DNA from: Variovorax davisae
GTDB lineage: Bacteria; Pseudomonadota; Gammaproteobacteria; Burkholderiales; Burkholderiaceae_C
Direction: 5' to 3'
DNA: 64,000 nt
Assembly: GCF_030316845.1 (NCBI RefSeq)
Contig: NZ_JASZYS010000010.1
Span: forward strand, 1 to 64,000
Made by a program: the position numbers and the translations under genes. Positions 33,158 through 42,897 of the stretch are shown here, one piece after another. Position 1 is the first letter of the stretch. Every line of letters begins with the position of its first letter. The notes under the pieces were generated by a model. That model searched no databases. It saw only the letters and a program-made list of their open reading frames with translations, and was not told the origin of the DNA.

Positions 33158-33841
33158 TCAGCCCGCGCCGTAGCGCGCCCGGTACGCCAGCACGTTCTGG
33201 CGGTGGGCGCCCAGCTCGTCGTCCGCGCGGCCTGACAGATACTGTAACAAGTCGTCCAGCGTCGCGATGGAAATAACTGCAAGGCCGAGCTGATTGCGTA
33301 CATATTGCACGGCGCTGTGGTCTACGTCGGCGCCGTTCTCGGTCGCCTTCTCCTGGCGGTCGAGCGCGATCGCCACCGCGTGCGGGGTGGCTCCGGCGGT
33401 GCGGATGGCCGCAATCGACTCGCGCACCGCGGTGCCGGCCGACATCACGTCGTCGACGATCAGCACCCGGCCCCGGAGCGGGGCGCCGACCAGGGTGCCG
33501 CCCTCGCCATGGTCCTTGGCTTCCTTGCGGTTGTAGGCGAAGGGCACATTGCGGCCGCGGCGCGCCAGTTCGGCCGCCACCGTGGCACCCAGCGGAATGC
33601 CCTTGTAGGCCGGCCCGAAGATCATGTCGAACTCGAGCCCGCTGGCGATCAGCCGGTCTGCATAGAATTCTGCCAGCCGCGCGAGCTTGGCGCCATCGTC
33701 GAACAGGCCGGCATTGAAAAAATAGGGACTGATGCGGCCAGCCTTGGTCTTGAACTGGCCGAAGCGCAGCACTCCCGACTCCAGCGCGAACTGCACGAAC
33801 GCCTGAGCCAGTGCGCCGCCCTCTTCAATCTTCTCAGCCAT
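33158..33841 (-). CDS. pyrE: Orotate phosphoribosyltransferase
   Basis: A 227-residue type I PRTase that makes OMP from orotate and PRPP in pyrimidine synthesis. Visible: GVLRFGQFKTKAGRISPYFFNAGLF, PAYKGIPLGA, FAYNRKEAKDHGEGG (flexible loop Lys) and the PRPP motif RVLIVDDVMSAGTAVRES. The gene is divergent from xthA, with only 11 bases between start codons. The AGGA next to the ATG comes from the shared palindrome at 33842-33851. Confidence 0.96.
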   Translation of the reverse strand: MAEKIEEGGALAQAFVQFALESGVLRFGQFKTKAGRISPYFFNAGLFDDGAKLARLAEFYADRLIASGLEFDMIFGPAYKGIPLGATVAAELARRGRNVPFAYNRKEAKDHGEGGTLVGAPLRGRVLIVDDVMSAGTAVRESIAAIRTAGATPHAVAIALDRQEKATENGADVDHSAVQYVRNQLGLAVISIATLDDLLQYLSGRADDELGAHRQNVLAYRARYGAG

Positions 33842-33851
33842 AGGAATTCCT
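33842..33851. promoter_or_regulatory. Palindrome giving Shine-Dalgarno sequences to both pyrE and xthA
   Basis: AGGAATTCCT is a perfect 10-base palindrome lying between the divergent starts. On the plus strand AGGA is 7 bases before the xthA GTG; on the minus strand AGGA is 6 bases before the pyrE ATG. The two mRNAs therefore overlap at their 5' ends, since each promoter must lie inside the other gene. Confidence 0.65.
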
Positions 33852-33852
33852 C

Positions 33853-34656
33853 GTGTTCAAACTGACCAGCCTCAACCTCAACGGCCTGCGATCGGCTGCC
33901 ACCAAGGGCGTCGCCGATTGGGTCGGCGGACTGGGGCCGGATTGTATTTGCATGCAGGAAATCCGGGTCCAGGCCAGCGACATCGAAGGCCGCTTCGAAG
34001 AAATGGCCGGGCTCAAGGGGCATTTCCATTTCGCCGAGAAGAAGGGCTATGCGGGCACCGCGATCTACACCCGGCATGCGCCCAGCGACGTGGTGGTGGG
34101 CTGGGGCGACGCCGAGTTCGACGCCGAGGGCCGCTACCTCGAGCTGCGCTTCGACACCCCGAAGCGCAAACTGTCGATCATCAGCTGCTATTTCCCGAGC
34201 GGGTCCTCGGGCGAAGAGCGGCAGCAGGCGAAATTCCGCTTCCTCAAGGGCTTCTTCCCGCACCTGAACGCGCTCAAGCGGGAGCGCGAGTTCATTCTCT
34301 GCGGCGACATCAACATCGCCCACAAGGAGATCGACCTCAAGAACTGGCGCGGCAACCAGAAGAACAGCGGCTTCCTGCCCGAGGAGCGGGCCTGGATGAC
34401 GACGCTGCTCGACGCCGGCGCCGATGGCGCGGGCCTGGTCGACGTCTACCGGATGCTCAAGCCCGAGACCACGGGCGAGGCCTACACCTGGTGGAGCAAC
34501 CGCGGCCAGGCCTACGCCAACAACGTCGGGTGGCGGCTCGACTACCACCTGGCGACGCCGAAGCTGGCGGCGCTGGCGCGCGAGGAGCAGATCTTCAAGA
34601 CCATCAAGTTCAGCGACCACGCGCCGATCACGGTGGACTACGACTTCACGCTGTAG
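33853..34656 (+). CDS. xthA: Exodeoxyribonuclease III (AP endonuclease family)
   Basis: A 267-residue DNA repair nuclease. Motifs: SLNLNGLRSA at the start, CMQEIRVQ (metal Glu), GDINIAHKEIDLKNW (Asp/Asn), GWRLDYHLATP and SDHAPITVDYDF (catalytic Asp-His). It cleaves at abasic sites and has 3'-phosphodiesterase activity in relatives. The start is GTG 33853, supported by AGGA upstream and by the family N-terminus (FKLTSLNLNG). Its last 19 bases overlap the end of the convergent regulator gene. Confidence 0.94.
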   Translation: MFKLTSLNLNGLRSAATKGVADWVGGLGPDCICMQEIRVQASDIEGRFEEMAGLKGHFHFAEKKGYAGTAIYTRHAPSDVVVGWGDAEFDAEGRYLELRFDTPKRKLSIISCYFPSGSSGEERQQAKFRFLKGFFPHLNALKREREFILCGDINIAHKEIDLKNWRGNQKNSGFLPEERAWMTTLLDAGADGAGLVDVYRMLKPETTGEAYTWWSNRGQAYANNVGWRLDYHLATPKLAALAREEQIFKTIKFSDHAPITVDYDFTL

Positions 34657-35387
34657 GGCACACGGCCCGCATGGCGCGCCATGTGGACCTGGTGCAGCGT
34701 GATCTTGCGCACCTCCGCCTGGCTGGTCTCGATGTGGGCGCGCAGCAGCATCGCGGCCTGGTCGCCGCGGTTGGCGCGGATCGCCTTCAGGATCTTGGCG
34801 TGCTCGTCGTAGGTGGCGTCGATGCGCGGCTGCTTGGTGAAATCGAGCCGGCGGATGATCCGGATGCGGTCGGTCACGTCGCGGTGGACGCGGGCCATCT
34901 CGCCGTTGCCGGCGGCCGCGACCAGCGAGCAATGGAAGGCCTCGTCCCACTGCGCCACCTGCACGGTGTCGGCGCTGCGCTGCGCCGCCGGCACCAGCCA
35001 GATCCCGGCCAGCGTGTCGAGCAGGCTGCGGTCGACCCGGTGGTCGCTCTCGCACAGGCGGTGCACGGCGGTGGTCTCGAGCACCATGCGCAGGTCGTAG
35101 AGCTGCTCGAACTGGTCGAAGTCGAAGGGCAGCACGCGCCAGCCGCTGCGGAACAGCACCTCGACGAAGCCCTCCTGCTGCAGCCGAAAGAGCGCCTGCC
35201 GGACCGGCGTGCGCGAGACGCCGAGGCGCTCGCTGATCTCGTTCTCGGTGAAGCGGTCGCCGGGGACCAGGCTGAATTCGGCGACATCGCGCTTGAGCTG
35301 CGCGTAGACCTCGTCGGCCCGGGTGCGGAACACGGGATCTGCGGCTGGTGGCTTGGAAGCAATTCGATCGGTCGACACGAAGGCCAT
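34638..35387 (-). CDS. GntR/FCD-family transcriptional regulator, probable controller of the biuret-type operons
   Basis: A 249-residue FadR-C-terminal (FCD) GntR regulator. The winged helix is at about residues 20-88 (ADEVYAQLKRDVAEFSLVPG, then ENEISERLGVSRTPVRQALF), and the all-helical ligand domain follows (DLRMVLETTAVHRLCE onward), with histidines (EAFHCSLV, HAKILKAI, HIETSQAE) that usually bind a metal. The start ATG is 1 base after the stop of the cysteine hydrolase gene, so it is the last gene of the first operon. Its operator is probably TCTTGNNTACAAGA at 42759 and 48986, which has the TTGTnnACAA-type core known for this family; the link is inferred. Confidence 0.85.
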   Translation of the reverse strand: MAFVSTDRIASKPPAADPVFRTRADEVYAQLKRDVAEFSLVPGDRFTENEISERLGVSRTPVRQALFRLQQEGFVEVLFRSGWRVLPFDFDQFEQLYDLRMVLETTAVHRLCESDHRVDRSLLDTLAGIWLVPAAQRSADTVQVAQWDEAFHCSLVAAAGNGEMARVHRDVTDRIRIIRRLDFTKQPRIDATYDEHAKILKAIRANRGDQAAMLLRAHIETSQAEVRKITLHQVHMARHAGRVPYSVKS

Positions 35388-35388
35388 G

Positions 35389-36069
35389 TTAGTGGGTGCC
35401 GAGCGCAGACAGCAAGGCGGCACTCGGCGCGGTCCAGCCGACGATGCCGCCCTGGGCGCGCAGCATCTCGACCGTGGCCGCCTTGAAGGCGGGAAAGTAG
35501 CTCTCGGTGCAGTCTTCGAGCAGCAGGCAGTCGTAGCCGCGGTCGTTGGCCTCGCGCATGCTGGTCTGCACGCAGACCTCGGTGGTGACGCCGCCGAACA
35601 GCAGGTGGGTGATGCCGCGCCGCTTCAGCGTCTCGTGCAGGCCGGTGGCATGGAAGGCGCCCTTGCCGGGCTTGTCGACCACGATCTCGCCTTCGACCGG
35701 CGCCAGCGCGTCGATGATCTGGTTGCCGGGCTCGCCCATCACCAGGATCCGGCCCATCGGGCCGGCGTCGCCGATGCGCAATGTGGGATTGCCGCGATTT
35801 CGTTTGGCAGGGGGGCAGTCGGAGAGGTCGGGTTGGTGGGCCTCCCGCGTGTGGACGACCAGGCCGCCGGCCGTTCGCCAGGCTTCGAGCGTCTTCTTCG
35901 TCGCGGGGACGATGGCTTCGAGCAGCGACACGTCGTTGCCCAGGGTTTCGCCGAAGCCGCCGGGTTCGATGAAGTCCCTCTGCATGTCGATCAGGACCAG
36001 GGCGGTCTTGGCGATGTCGAATTCGTAGGGGAAGGGCTGTGCTTCTAGCTGCATCTGGGGCTTTCGCAT
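35389..36069 (-). CDS. Isochorismatase-like cysteine hydrolase, possible triuret hydrolase
   Basis: A 226-residue cysteine hydrolase. The catalytic triad is Asp28 (LVLIDMQRDF), Lys136 (DKPGKGAF) and Cys166 (VTTEVCVQTS). It resembles the biuret hydrolase gene nearby (37743) along its length, including THTREAHQPDLSDCPPAKR, but differs in the N-terminal 20 residues and in residues 185-215, where substrate specificity would be set. In published systems a triuret hydrolase (TrtA) is a close relative of biuret hydrolase and makes carboxybiuret from triuret. Its presence next to BiuH, AtzEG and AtzF makes that assignment attractive but unproven; ureidoacrylate or another N-carbamoyl amide is the alternative. 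Confidence 0.75.
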   Translation of the reverse strand: MRKPQMQLEAQPFPYEFDIAKTALVLIDMQRDFIEPGGFGETLGNDVSLLEAIVPATKKTLEAWRTAGGLVVHTREAHQPDLSDCPPAKRNRGNPTLRIGDAGPMGRILVMGEPGNQIIDALAPVEGEIVVDKPGKGAFHATGLHETLKRRGITHLLFGGVTTEVCVQTSMREANDRGYDCLLLEDCTESYFPAFKAATVEMLRAQGGIVGWTAPSAALLSALGTH

Positions 36070-36109
36070 CGTTCAAGTTCGGACGCGGGGTGGGCGGCGG
36101 CGGGAGGCC

Positions 36110-37726
<1,617 letters not shown>

Positions 37727-37742
37727 GGCGGGGCTCTCCGTT

Positions 37743-38441
37743 CTACGACAGGGGCAGCGCGTCGAGCAGCGCCGCCGAACTCGCATGGGCGCCGAAGACG
37801 CCGCCCTGCATCGTGATCATCTTGAGCGCCGCCAGGTGGTTGCCGTGGTCGGTGGCCGCGGTGCAGTCCGACAGCAACAGGCATTCGAAGCCGCGGTCGT
37901 TGGCGTCGCGCATGGTCGTGTGGACGCAGACATCGGTCGTGATGCCGGCCAGGATCAGGTTCTCGATGCCGCGCGTGCGCAGCACCAGTTCGAGGTCGGT
38001 CGCATAGAAGGAGCCCTTGCCGGGCTTGTCGATCACCACCTCGCCGGCCAGCGGGGCCAGCGCCGGGATGATCTCCCAGCCCGGCTCGCCGCGCACCAGG
38101 ATCCGCCCGCACGGACCGTCGTCGCCGATGCCCACGCCATGGGCGCCGATCTGCCGCGAGCGCCAGCGCTTGTTGGCCGGCAGGTCGGCGAGGTCGGGGC
38201 GGTGCCCTTCGCGCGTGTGGATGATGTGGAAGCCCAGCGGCCGCAGCCGCGCCAGGGTGCGCGCGATCGGCGCGATCGGCGCCTGCACCAGCGCGAGGTC
38301 GTAGCCCATGACGTCGACATAGCCGCCCTTGCCGCAGAAGTCGGTCTGCATGTCGATCACGATCAGCGCCGTGTTGTCGGGCCGCAGCGCGCCGTTGTAG
38401 GGCCAGCGGTACGGGTCGGCGCAAACGTAGGTGCTGCTCAT
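37743..38441 (-). CDS. biuH: Biuret hydrolase (biuret amidohydrolase)
   Basis: A 232-residue cysteine hydrolase that converts biuret to allophanate plus ammonia. The N-terminal segment ADPYRWPYNGALRPDNTALI and ANKRWRSRQIGA match, as I remember it, Rhizobium leguminosarum BiuH very closely. Triad: Asp30 (IVIDMQTDFCGKGGY), Lys142 (GKGSF) and Cys172 (ITTDVCVHTT). The start overlaps the formamidase stop (ATGA at 38438-38441), so the two are coupled. The downstream ATPase gene begins 16 bases after its stop. The allophanate formed would be used by the AtzF at 47250-48974. Confidence 0.9.
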   Translation of the reverse strand: MSSTYVCADPYRWPYNGALRPDNTALIVIDMQTDFCGKGGYVDVMGYDLALVQAPIAPIARTLARLRPLGFHIIHTREGHRPDLADLPANKRWRSRQIGAHGVGIGDDGPCGRILVRGEPGWEIIPALAPLAGEVVIDKPGKGSFYATDLELVLRTRGIENLILAGITTDVCVHTTMRDANDRGFECLLLSDCTAATDHGNHLAALKMITMQGGVFGAHASSAALLDALPLS

Positions 38442-39481
38442 GATGAACCCGGAACGAGTGGCGCCCTGGGCACCAGCGGGTGCTCCTCGGGGCCCTTGTA
38501 GCTGCGCAGCGGCGCCGCGAAGCCGAAGCCGCTGCCGTCCGTGACCTGGACCTGCTCGCCCCAGGGCAGCCGGTAGCGGCCGGCCGCCATGTCCTGCATG
38601 TAGGTGTAGGGGCAGTCCTGCGCGCCGCCCTTCACCGCCACGTAGCCGCGGTGGTAGAGCTGGTAGATGTTGTTCTCGACGCCCCAGCCGGTGCGGGCCT
38701 CGCGCACCAGGTCGGGCCGCAGTTCGGCCGTGATGATCTCGTCGGGCCGCCCGCCCCCCTCGACCAGCACGGTGCCGTCGAAGTTGCAGAACATGCCCTC
38801 GCCCATCGAGTCGAAGGTGCCGTCGCTGCCGCACATGCAGACGCTCGCGGTGTACGCCAGGTTGCAGAAGGCGTTGGCCTGGTTCGTGATGCGCCAGGCG
38901 TGGCGGATCGGCGCCGTGTAGCCCGCCGTGCGAATGATGATCTCGGCCCCCTTGTACGCCGCCTCGCGCGCCATCTCGGGCAGCATGCCGTCGTGGCAGA
39001 TGATCAGCGCCAGCTTGCTGCCGTTGGGACCGTCGCACACCGGGATGCCGAGGTTGCCCGGCTCCCAGGGCTCGACCGGCACCCACGGATGCATCTTGCG
39101 GTAGTAGAGCCGGATGGCGCCGTGGTCGTCGATGACCAGGCCGCTGTTGTACGGGTTGCCCTCGGGGTTGGCTTCCATGATCGAGAAGCAGCCCCAGATC
39201 CGGTTGTCGATGCAGGCCTGCCGGAAAGCCGCGACCTCGGGGCCGTCGAGCGAACACATGATCTCGGGCGAGGTGTCCATCGACAGGCCGTGCAGCGCGT
39301 ACTCGGGGAACACGACCAGATCCATCGTGCCCTGGTTGCGGCGCGCCTTGGCGACCAGCTCGCAGATGCGCCGGGTCTGCGCCGCCAGGTCGGCCGGCGT
39401 CTCGACGACCGGCAGCTGCAGCTGCACCAGGCCGACGACCACGCCCTGCGCCGATTTGTTGAGACCACCGAGTCCGCTCAT
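38438..39481 (-). CDS. amiF: Formamidase (nitrilase superfamily)
   Basis: A 347-residue nitrilase-superfamily amidase. It matches the AmiF/AmiE aliphatic amidase group: triad Glu60 (VVFPEYALHG), Lys129 (YYRKMHPWVPVEPWEPG) and Cys162 (ALIICHDGMLPEM). AmiF has its Glu60, Lys133 and Cys166 at nearly the same places and turns formamide into formate and ammonia. The TSP/MDTSPEIMCSLDGPE segment is also AmiF-like. Aliphatic amidase (AmiE) is the other option, but the N-terminus and length favour formamidase. It is coupled to biuH, suggesting the same nitrogen-scavenging role. Confidence 0.85.
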   Translation of the reverse strand: MSGLGGLNKSAQGVVVGLVQLQLPVVETPADLAAQTRRICELVAKARRNQGTMDLVVFPEYALHGLSMDTSPEIMCSLDGPEVAAFRQACIDNRIWGCFSIMEANPEGNPYNSGLVIDDHGAIRLYYRKMHPWVPVEPWEPGNLGIPVCDGPNGSKLALIICHDGMLPEMAREAAYKGAEIIIRTAGYTAPIRHAWRITNQANAFCNLAYTASVCMCGSDGTFDSMGEGMFCNFDGTVLVEGGGRPDEIITAELRPDLVREARTGWGVENNIYQLYHRGYVAVKGGAQDCPYTYMQDMAAGRYRLPWGEQVQVTDGSGFGFAAPLRSYKGPEEHPLVPRAPLVPGSS

Positions 39482-39501
39482 CGATCTGTTTCCTTGTCTG
39501 T

Positions 39502-40422
39502 TCAGCGCGTGGACGAGAGTTCGCCCGGGCTGCCCACCGCCACGCTGCCCGGCTTGCAGGTCAGCACCAGGATCACCAGCGTGAGCACGTAAGGCACGGT
39601 GTTGAACAGGTGGTAGCCCCAGCCGACGCCGATCGACTGCAGGGCCGGCCCGATCGCGCCGGCGCCGCCGAACAGCAGCGCCGCGCCGATGCAGCGCAGC
39701 GGGCTCCAGCGCGCGAAGATCACCAGCGCCACCGCGATCAGGCCCTGCCCGCTCGAGATGCCCTCGTTCCAGCTGCCCGGATAGAAGAGCGTCAGCGAAG
39801 CGCCGCCGAGCCCGGCGATGAAGCCGCCGGCGGTGGTGGCAGCGATGCGCAGACCGGCCACCGAGTAGCCGAGCGCCCGCGTCGCATTGGCCGAATCGCC
39901 CGCCATGCGCACCAGCAGCCCGGCACGGGTGCGCGCGAAGCCCCACCACAGGAACACCGCCAGCACGATGCCGACCGGCACCAGCGCGTTGACCTGCAGC
40001 GCCGAGCGGATCACCGGGTTGTCGCTCCAGTCGCCGAGCGGGATCGCCGGCAGCTGCGGCGCCTGCGGCTGGATCAGCGGCTTGCCCAGGTAGAAGGCCA
40101 GGCCGGTGCCGAACAGCATCAGCGCGATGCCGGTGGCGACGTCGTTGACGCGGTCGAGCGAGCACAGCAGGCCGTGCAGCAGCGCGAGCAGCGCGCCGGC
40201 GGCGCCGCCGATCAGCACGCCGAGCCAGGCCGAGCCGGTGAGCCAGGAACCACCGAAGGCGGCCATCGCCGAGAGCACCAGCACGCCTTCGAGGCCGAGG
40301 TTGATGCGGCCGGACTTCTCGGTCAGGCACTCGCCCAGGCTGACGAAGAGGAAGGGCGCGCCGACGCGCAGGGCGCCGCCGACGATGCCCGCCACCAACG
40401 CGATCCACTGGTCTGCGGTCAT
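39502..40422 (-). CDS. BMP-type ABC transporter permease 2
   Basis: A 306-residue inner-membrane permease with about eight helices. The early motif GECLTEKSGRINLGLEGVLVLSA is shared by the nucleoside-type and ribose-type ABC permeases that go with BMP-family binding proteins. It starts 55 bases after the end of the other permease and 20 before formamidase, inside the first operon. Confidence 0.88.
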   Translation of the reverse strand: MTADQWIALVAGIVGGALRVGAPFLFVSLGECLTEKSGRINLGLEGVLVLSAMAAFGGSWLTGSAWLGVLIGGAAGALLALLHGLLCSLDRVNDVATGIALMLFGTGLAFYLGKPLIQPQAPQLPAIPLGDWSDNPVIRSALQVNALVPVGIVLAVFLWWGFARTRAGLLVRMAGDSANATRALGYSVAGLRIAATTAGGFIAGLGGASLTLFYPGSWNEGISSGQGLIAVALVIFARWSPLRCIGAALLFGGAGAIGPALQSIGVGWGYHLFNTVPYVLTLVILVLTCKPGSVAVGSPGELSSTR

Positions 40423-40477
40423 GGAGCAACCTCCGCGCTGCGCGCTGCGGTATTCGACTTGGGAGCGGCCCGGCGTC

Positions 40478-41557
40478 TCATGCAGCCTCCTTCGTCAGCC
40501 GCGGCTGGACCGCCCGCGGCATGCGGTTCTTCAGCAGCGTCTTCCAGTCGACCATCCGCAGCCCTTCGCTCGCCAGGATCAGCACGAACGCCAGGCCCTG
40601 CAGCACCAGCACCGAGGCATCGGGCAGGCCGAGGCGGCGCTGCAGCAGGCTGCCCGCGGCGCCGAAGCCGCCGAACAGGATCGCCACCGGGATCACCGCC
40701 ACCGGGTTGTGGCGCGCGATGAAGGACACCAGGATGCCGGCGTAGCCGTAGCCCGCGATCAGCGAGGCGTTGGCGTTGGTGTGCACCGCGACCACCTCCA
40801 CCGCGCCGGCCACGCCCGCGCAGGCGCCCCCGATCCCGCAGGCGGCCAGGATCAAGCCGCTCGCCGGCAGGCCGACCAGCTGCGCGGTGCGCGGATTGCC
40901 GCCGACCACGCGCACCGAGAAGCCCGATGCGGTGGCGCGCAGCCAGAGTCCGGAGACCAGGCCGGCGACGATGCCGATCACCAGCCCCCAGTGCACGTCG
41001 GAGCCGCCGATGCCGCCGATGCCGAGGCCCTCGGCGATCGAACGGGTGGCGGGCTTGTTGAGGCTGGCCGGGTCGCGCAGCACGCCTTCGACCAGGTGCT
41101 TGAAGAGCCCGATCGCGATGTAGGCCAGCAGCAGGCTGCTGATGGTCTCGTTGATGCCGCGGTACTGGCGCAGCCAGCCCGCCAGCGCGATCCAGGCCGC
41201 GCCGGCCAGGGCGCCGGCGACGCACAGCGCCAGCGTGCCGACGAGGTTCGCCGGCAGCGGCAGCGCATAGGGCAAGGCCGCGGCGGCCAGCCCGCCGAGC
41301 ACCAGCGCACCCTCGCCGCCGATGATCACCAGCCCGGCGCGCGCCGGAATCGCGACGCACAGCGCGGTCAGCATCAGAGGCGCGGCGCGCTGCAGCGTGT
41401 TCTGCCAGGAGAACCAGTCGCCGAAGGCCCCCTTGAAGAGGATGACCCAGACCTCCAGCGGACTCACGCCGGCGAACCAGACGAAGACGCCGAAGAGCAG
41501 CAGTGCGGCCGCGATGGCGAACACCGGCAGCGCGATCTCTTTCAATGCGTTTCGCAT
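40478..41557 (-). CDS. BMP-type ABC transporter permease 1
   Basis: A 359-residue inner-membrane permease with about ten hydrophobic helices. The segments LVIIGGEGALVLGGLAAAAL and GAVEVVAVHTNANASLIAGY are typical of the YufP/NupB type. It pairs with the permease at 39502, giving a heterodimeric channel, and follows the binding-protein gene by 34 bases. The short C-terminus ends MPRAVQPRLTKEAA. Confidence 0.88.
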   Translation of the reverse strand: MRNALKEIALPVFAIAAALLLFGVFVWFAGVSPLEVWVILFKGAFGDWFSWQNTLQRAAPLMLTALCVAIPARAGLVIIGGEGALVLGGLAAAALPYALPLPANLVGTLALCVAGALAGAAWIALAGWLRQYRGINETISSLLLAYIAIGLFKHLVEGVLRDPASLNKPATRSIAEGLGIGGIGGSDVHWGLVIGIVAGLVSGLWLRATASGFSVRVVGGNPRTAQLVGLPASGLILAACGIGGACAGVAGAVEVVAVHTNANASLIAGYGYAGILVSFIARHNPVAVIPVAILFGGFGAAGSLLQRRLGLPDASVLVLQGLAFVLILASEGLRMVDWKTLLKNRMPRAVQPRLTKEAA

Positions 41558-41591
41558 CGTCGGCTCGCGGGGTGGTGAAGGCGGCGCCCGG

Positions 41592-42707
41592 TCAGGCCAC
41601 CGAGCCGACGACGCCTTCGACCAGGTAGTTCATCTTCTCGAGTTCGAGGTCGGTCTGCTTGAGCGCCTTGCCGGCCGGGATCACGACCGTGCCCTTGTTG
41701 TCCTTGAGCCCGCCCGTGAAGATGTCGAAGCTGCCCGCCAGCATCTTGCCCTTGATGTCGTCGGCGTTCTTCTTCGCGGCATCGGTGACCATCGCCCCGT
41801 AGGGCGACATCTTCACGTAGCCTTCCTTGAGCCCGCCGCGCAGGAAGTTGGGATGCGGCTTGTCGGCCTGGGCCGCGTCGACGATGGCCTTGTAGGCCGT
41901 GATCCAGTTCCATTCGGCGCCGGTCAGGTAGGCATTGGGCGCCAGCTTGGCCTGGCTGGCGTGGTAGCCGCAGACCATCTTGCCGCGCTTGGCAGCCGTC
42001 TCGACCACCACCTTGGGGCCGTCCACGTGCATCGTGAAGACGTCGCAGCCCTGGTCGGCCAGGCTGTTGGTGGCCTCGGCCTCCTTGACCGCCATCGACC
42101 AGTCGCCGGTGAAGATCACGCTGCAGGTGATGCCCGGCTTGACCGAGCGCGCGCCGAGCGTGAAGGCGTTGATGTTGCGCAGCACCTGCGGGATCGGCTT
42201 GGCGGCGACGAAGGCGATCTTGTTGCTCTTCGTCATGTGGCCGGCGATCACGCCATTGAGGAACTGGCACTCGTCGATGTAGCCGAAGAAGCTGCCGACG
42301 TTCTTCGGGTGCTTGCCCTCGGTCCACATGCCGCCGCAATGCGAGAAGCGCACGTCGGGATTCTTCGGCGCCACCGCGAGGATGTGCGGATCGAAGTAGC
42401 CGAAGGAGGTCGGGAACAGCAGCTTGGCGCCGTCCTGGGAAATCATCCCGGTCATGGTCTTCTGCACCGCCGCGGTCTCGGGCACGTTCTCTTCCTCGAC
42501 CACCTTGAGGCCCGGCATCTTCTTGAGCTCGGCCGCCGCCAGCGCATGCGACTGGTTGTAGCCGTAGTCGTCGCGCGGGCCGACATAGATCACGCCGACG
42601 GTGAGCGGCTTCTGGGCGCTGGCGAGCGTGCTCCAACCGCCCAGCGTGGTGGCGGAGGCCAGGGCGGCCAGGGACTTGAGGGAATCGCGACGGTTGAACT
42701 GGCTCAT
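41592..42707 (-). CDS. BMP-family ABC transporter substrate-binding protein
   Basis: A 371-residue periplasmic-binding protein of the BMP (basic membrane protein / Bmp family) type, first gene of the first operon. The N-terminus RRDSLKSLAALASATTLGGW is a twin-arginine or Sec-type signal. Conserved BMP pieces include VGVIYVGPRDDYGYNQSHAL, FPTSFGYFDPHILAVAPKNP and VFTMHVDGPKVVVETAAKRG. BMP proteins bind nucleosides, purines or other small ligands; here the neighbours suggest biuret, triuret or another ureide. A GGAG ribosome site lies before the ATG, and the operator 42759-42772 is 52 bases upstream of it. Confidence 0.9.
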   Translation of the reverse strand: MSQFNRRDSLKSLAALASATTLGGWSTLASAQKPLTVGVIYVGPRDDYGYNQSHALAAAELKKMPGLKVVEEENVPETAAVQKTMTGMISQDGAKLLFPTSFGYFDPHILAVAPKNPDVRFSHCGGMWTEGKHPKNVGSFFGYIDECQFLNGVIAGHMTKSNKIAFVAAKPIPQVLRNINAFTLGARSVKPGITCSVIFTGDWSMAVKEAEATNSLADQGCDVFTMHVDGPKVVVETAAKRGKMVCGYHASQAKLAPNAYLTGAEWNWITAYKAIVDAAQADKPHPNFLRGGLKEGYVKMSPYGAMVTDAAKKNADDIKGKMLAGSFDIFTGGLKDNKGTVVIPAGKALKQTDLELEKMNYLVEGVVGSVA

Positions 42708-42758
42708 GGTGCTTGCTCCAGGTGATTGAGTGAGAAATCAGAGGGCCGGGATGTCCTG

Positions 42759-42772
42759 TCTTGGATACAAGA
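42759..42772 (-). promoter_or_regulatory. Candidate operator of the first biuret-type operon
   Basis: TCTTGGATACAAGA: arms TCTTGG / ACAAGA with one mismatch around a 2-base centre. It lies 52 bases upstream of the BMP-binding-protein start codon. The flanking bases are shared with the site at 48986-48999 (TCCTG before, TG after). The TTG..ACAA core is typical of FCD-type GntR operators, and the GntR gene is the last gene of this operon. I saw no other copy in the window. Confidence 0.7.
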
Positions 42773-42897
42773 TGGTGTGCATAAACCGTACCAGCGCTTT
42801 GGCGGCCGAATCGGCCTGCGGCGCGCCAGCCTTGTGCGGCGCGCTCGCCCGTGTGGCTCCGGCGCCCCGTCTTTGTGCCCGCGGGGCGCTTCGCATG

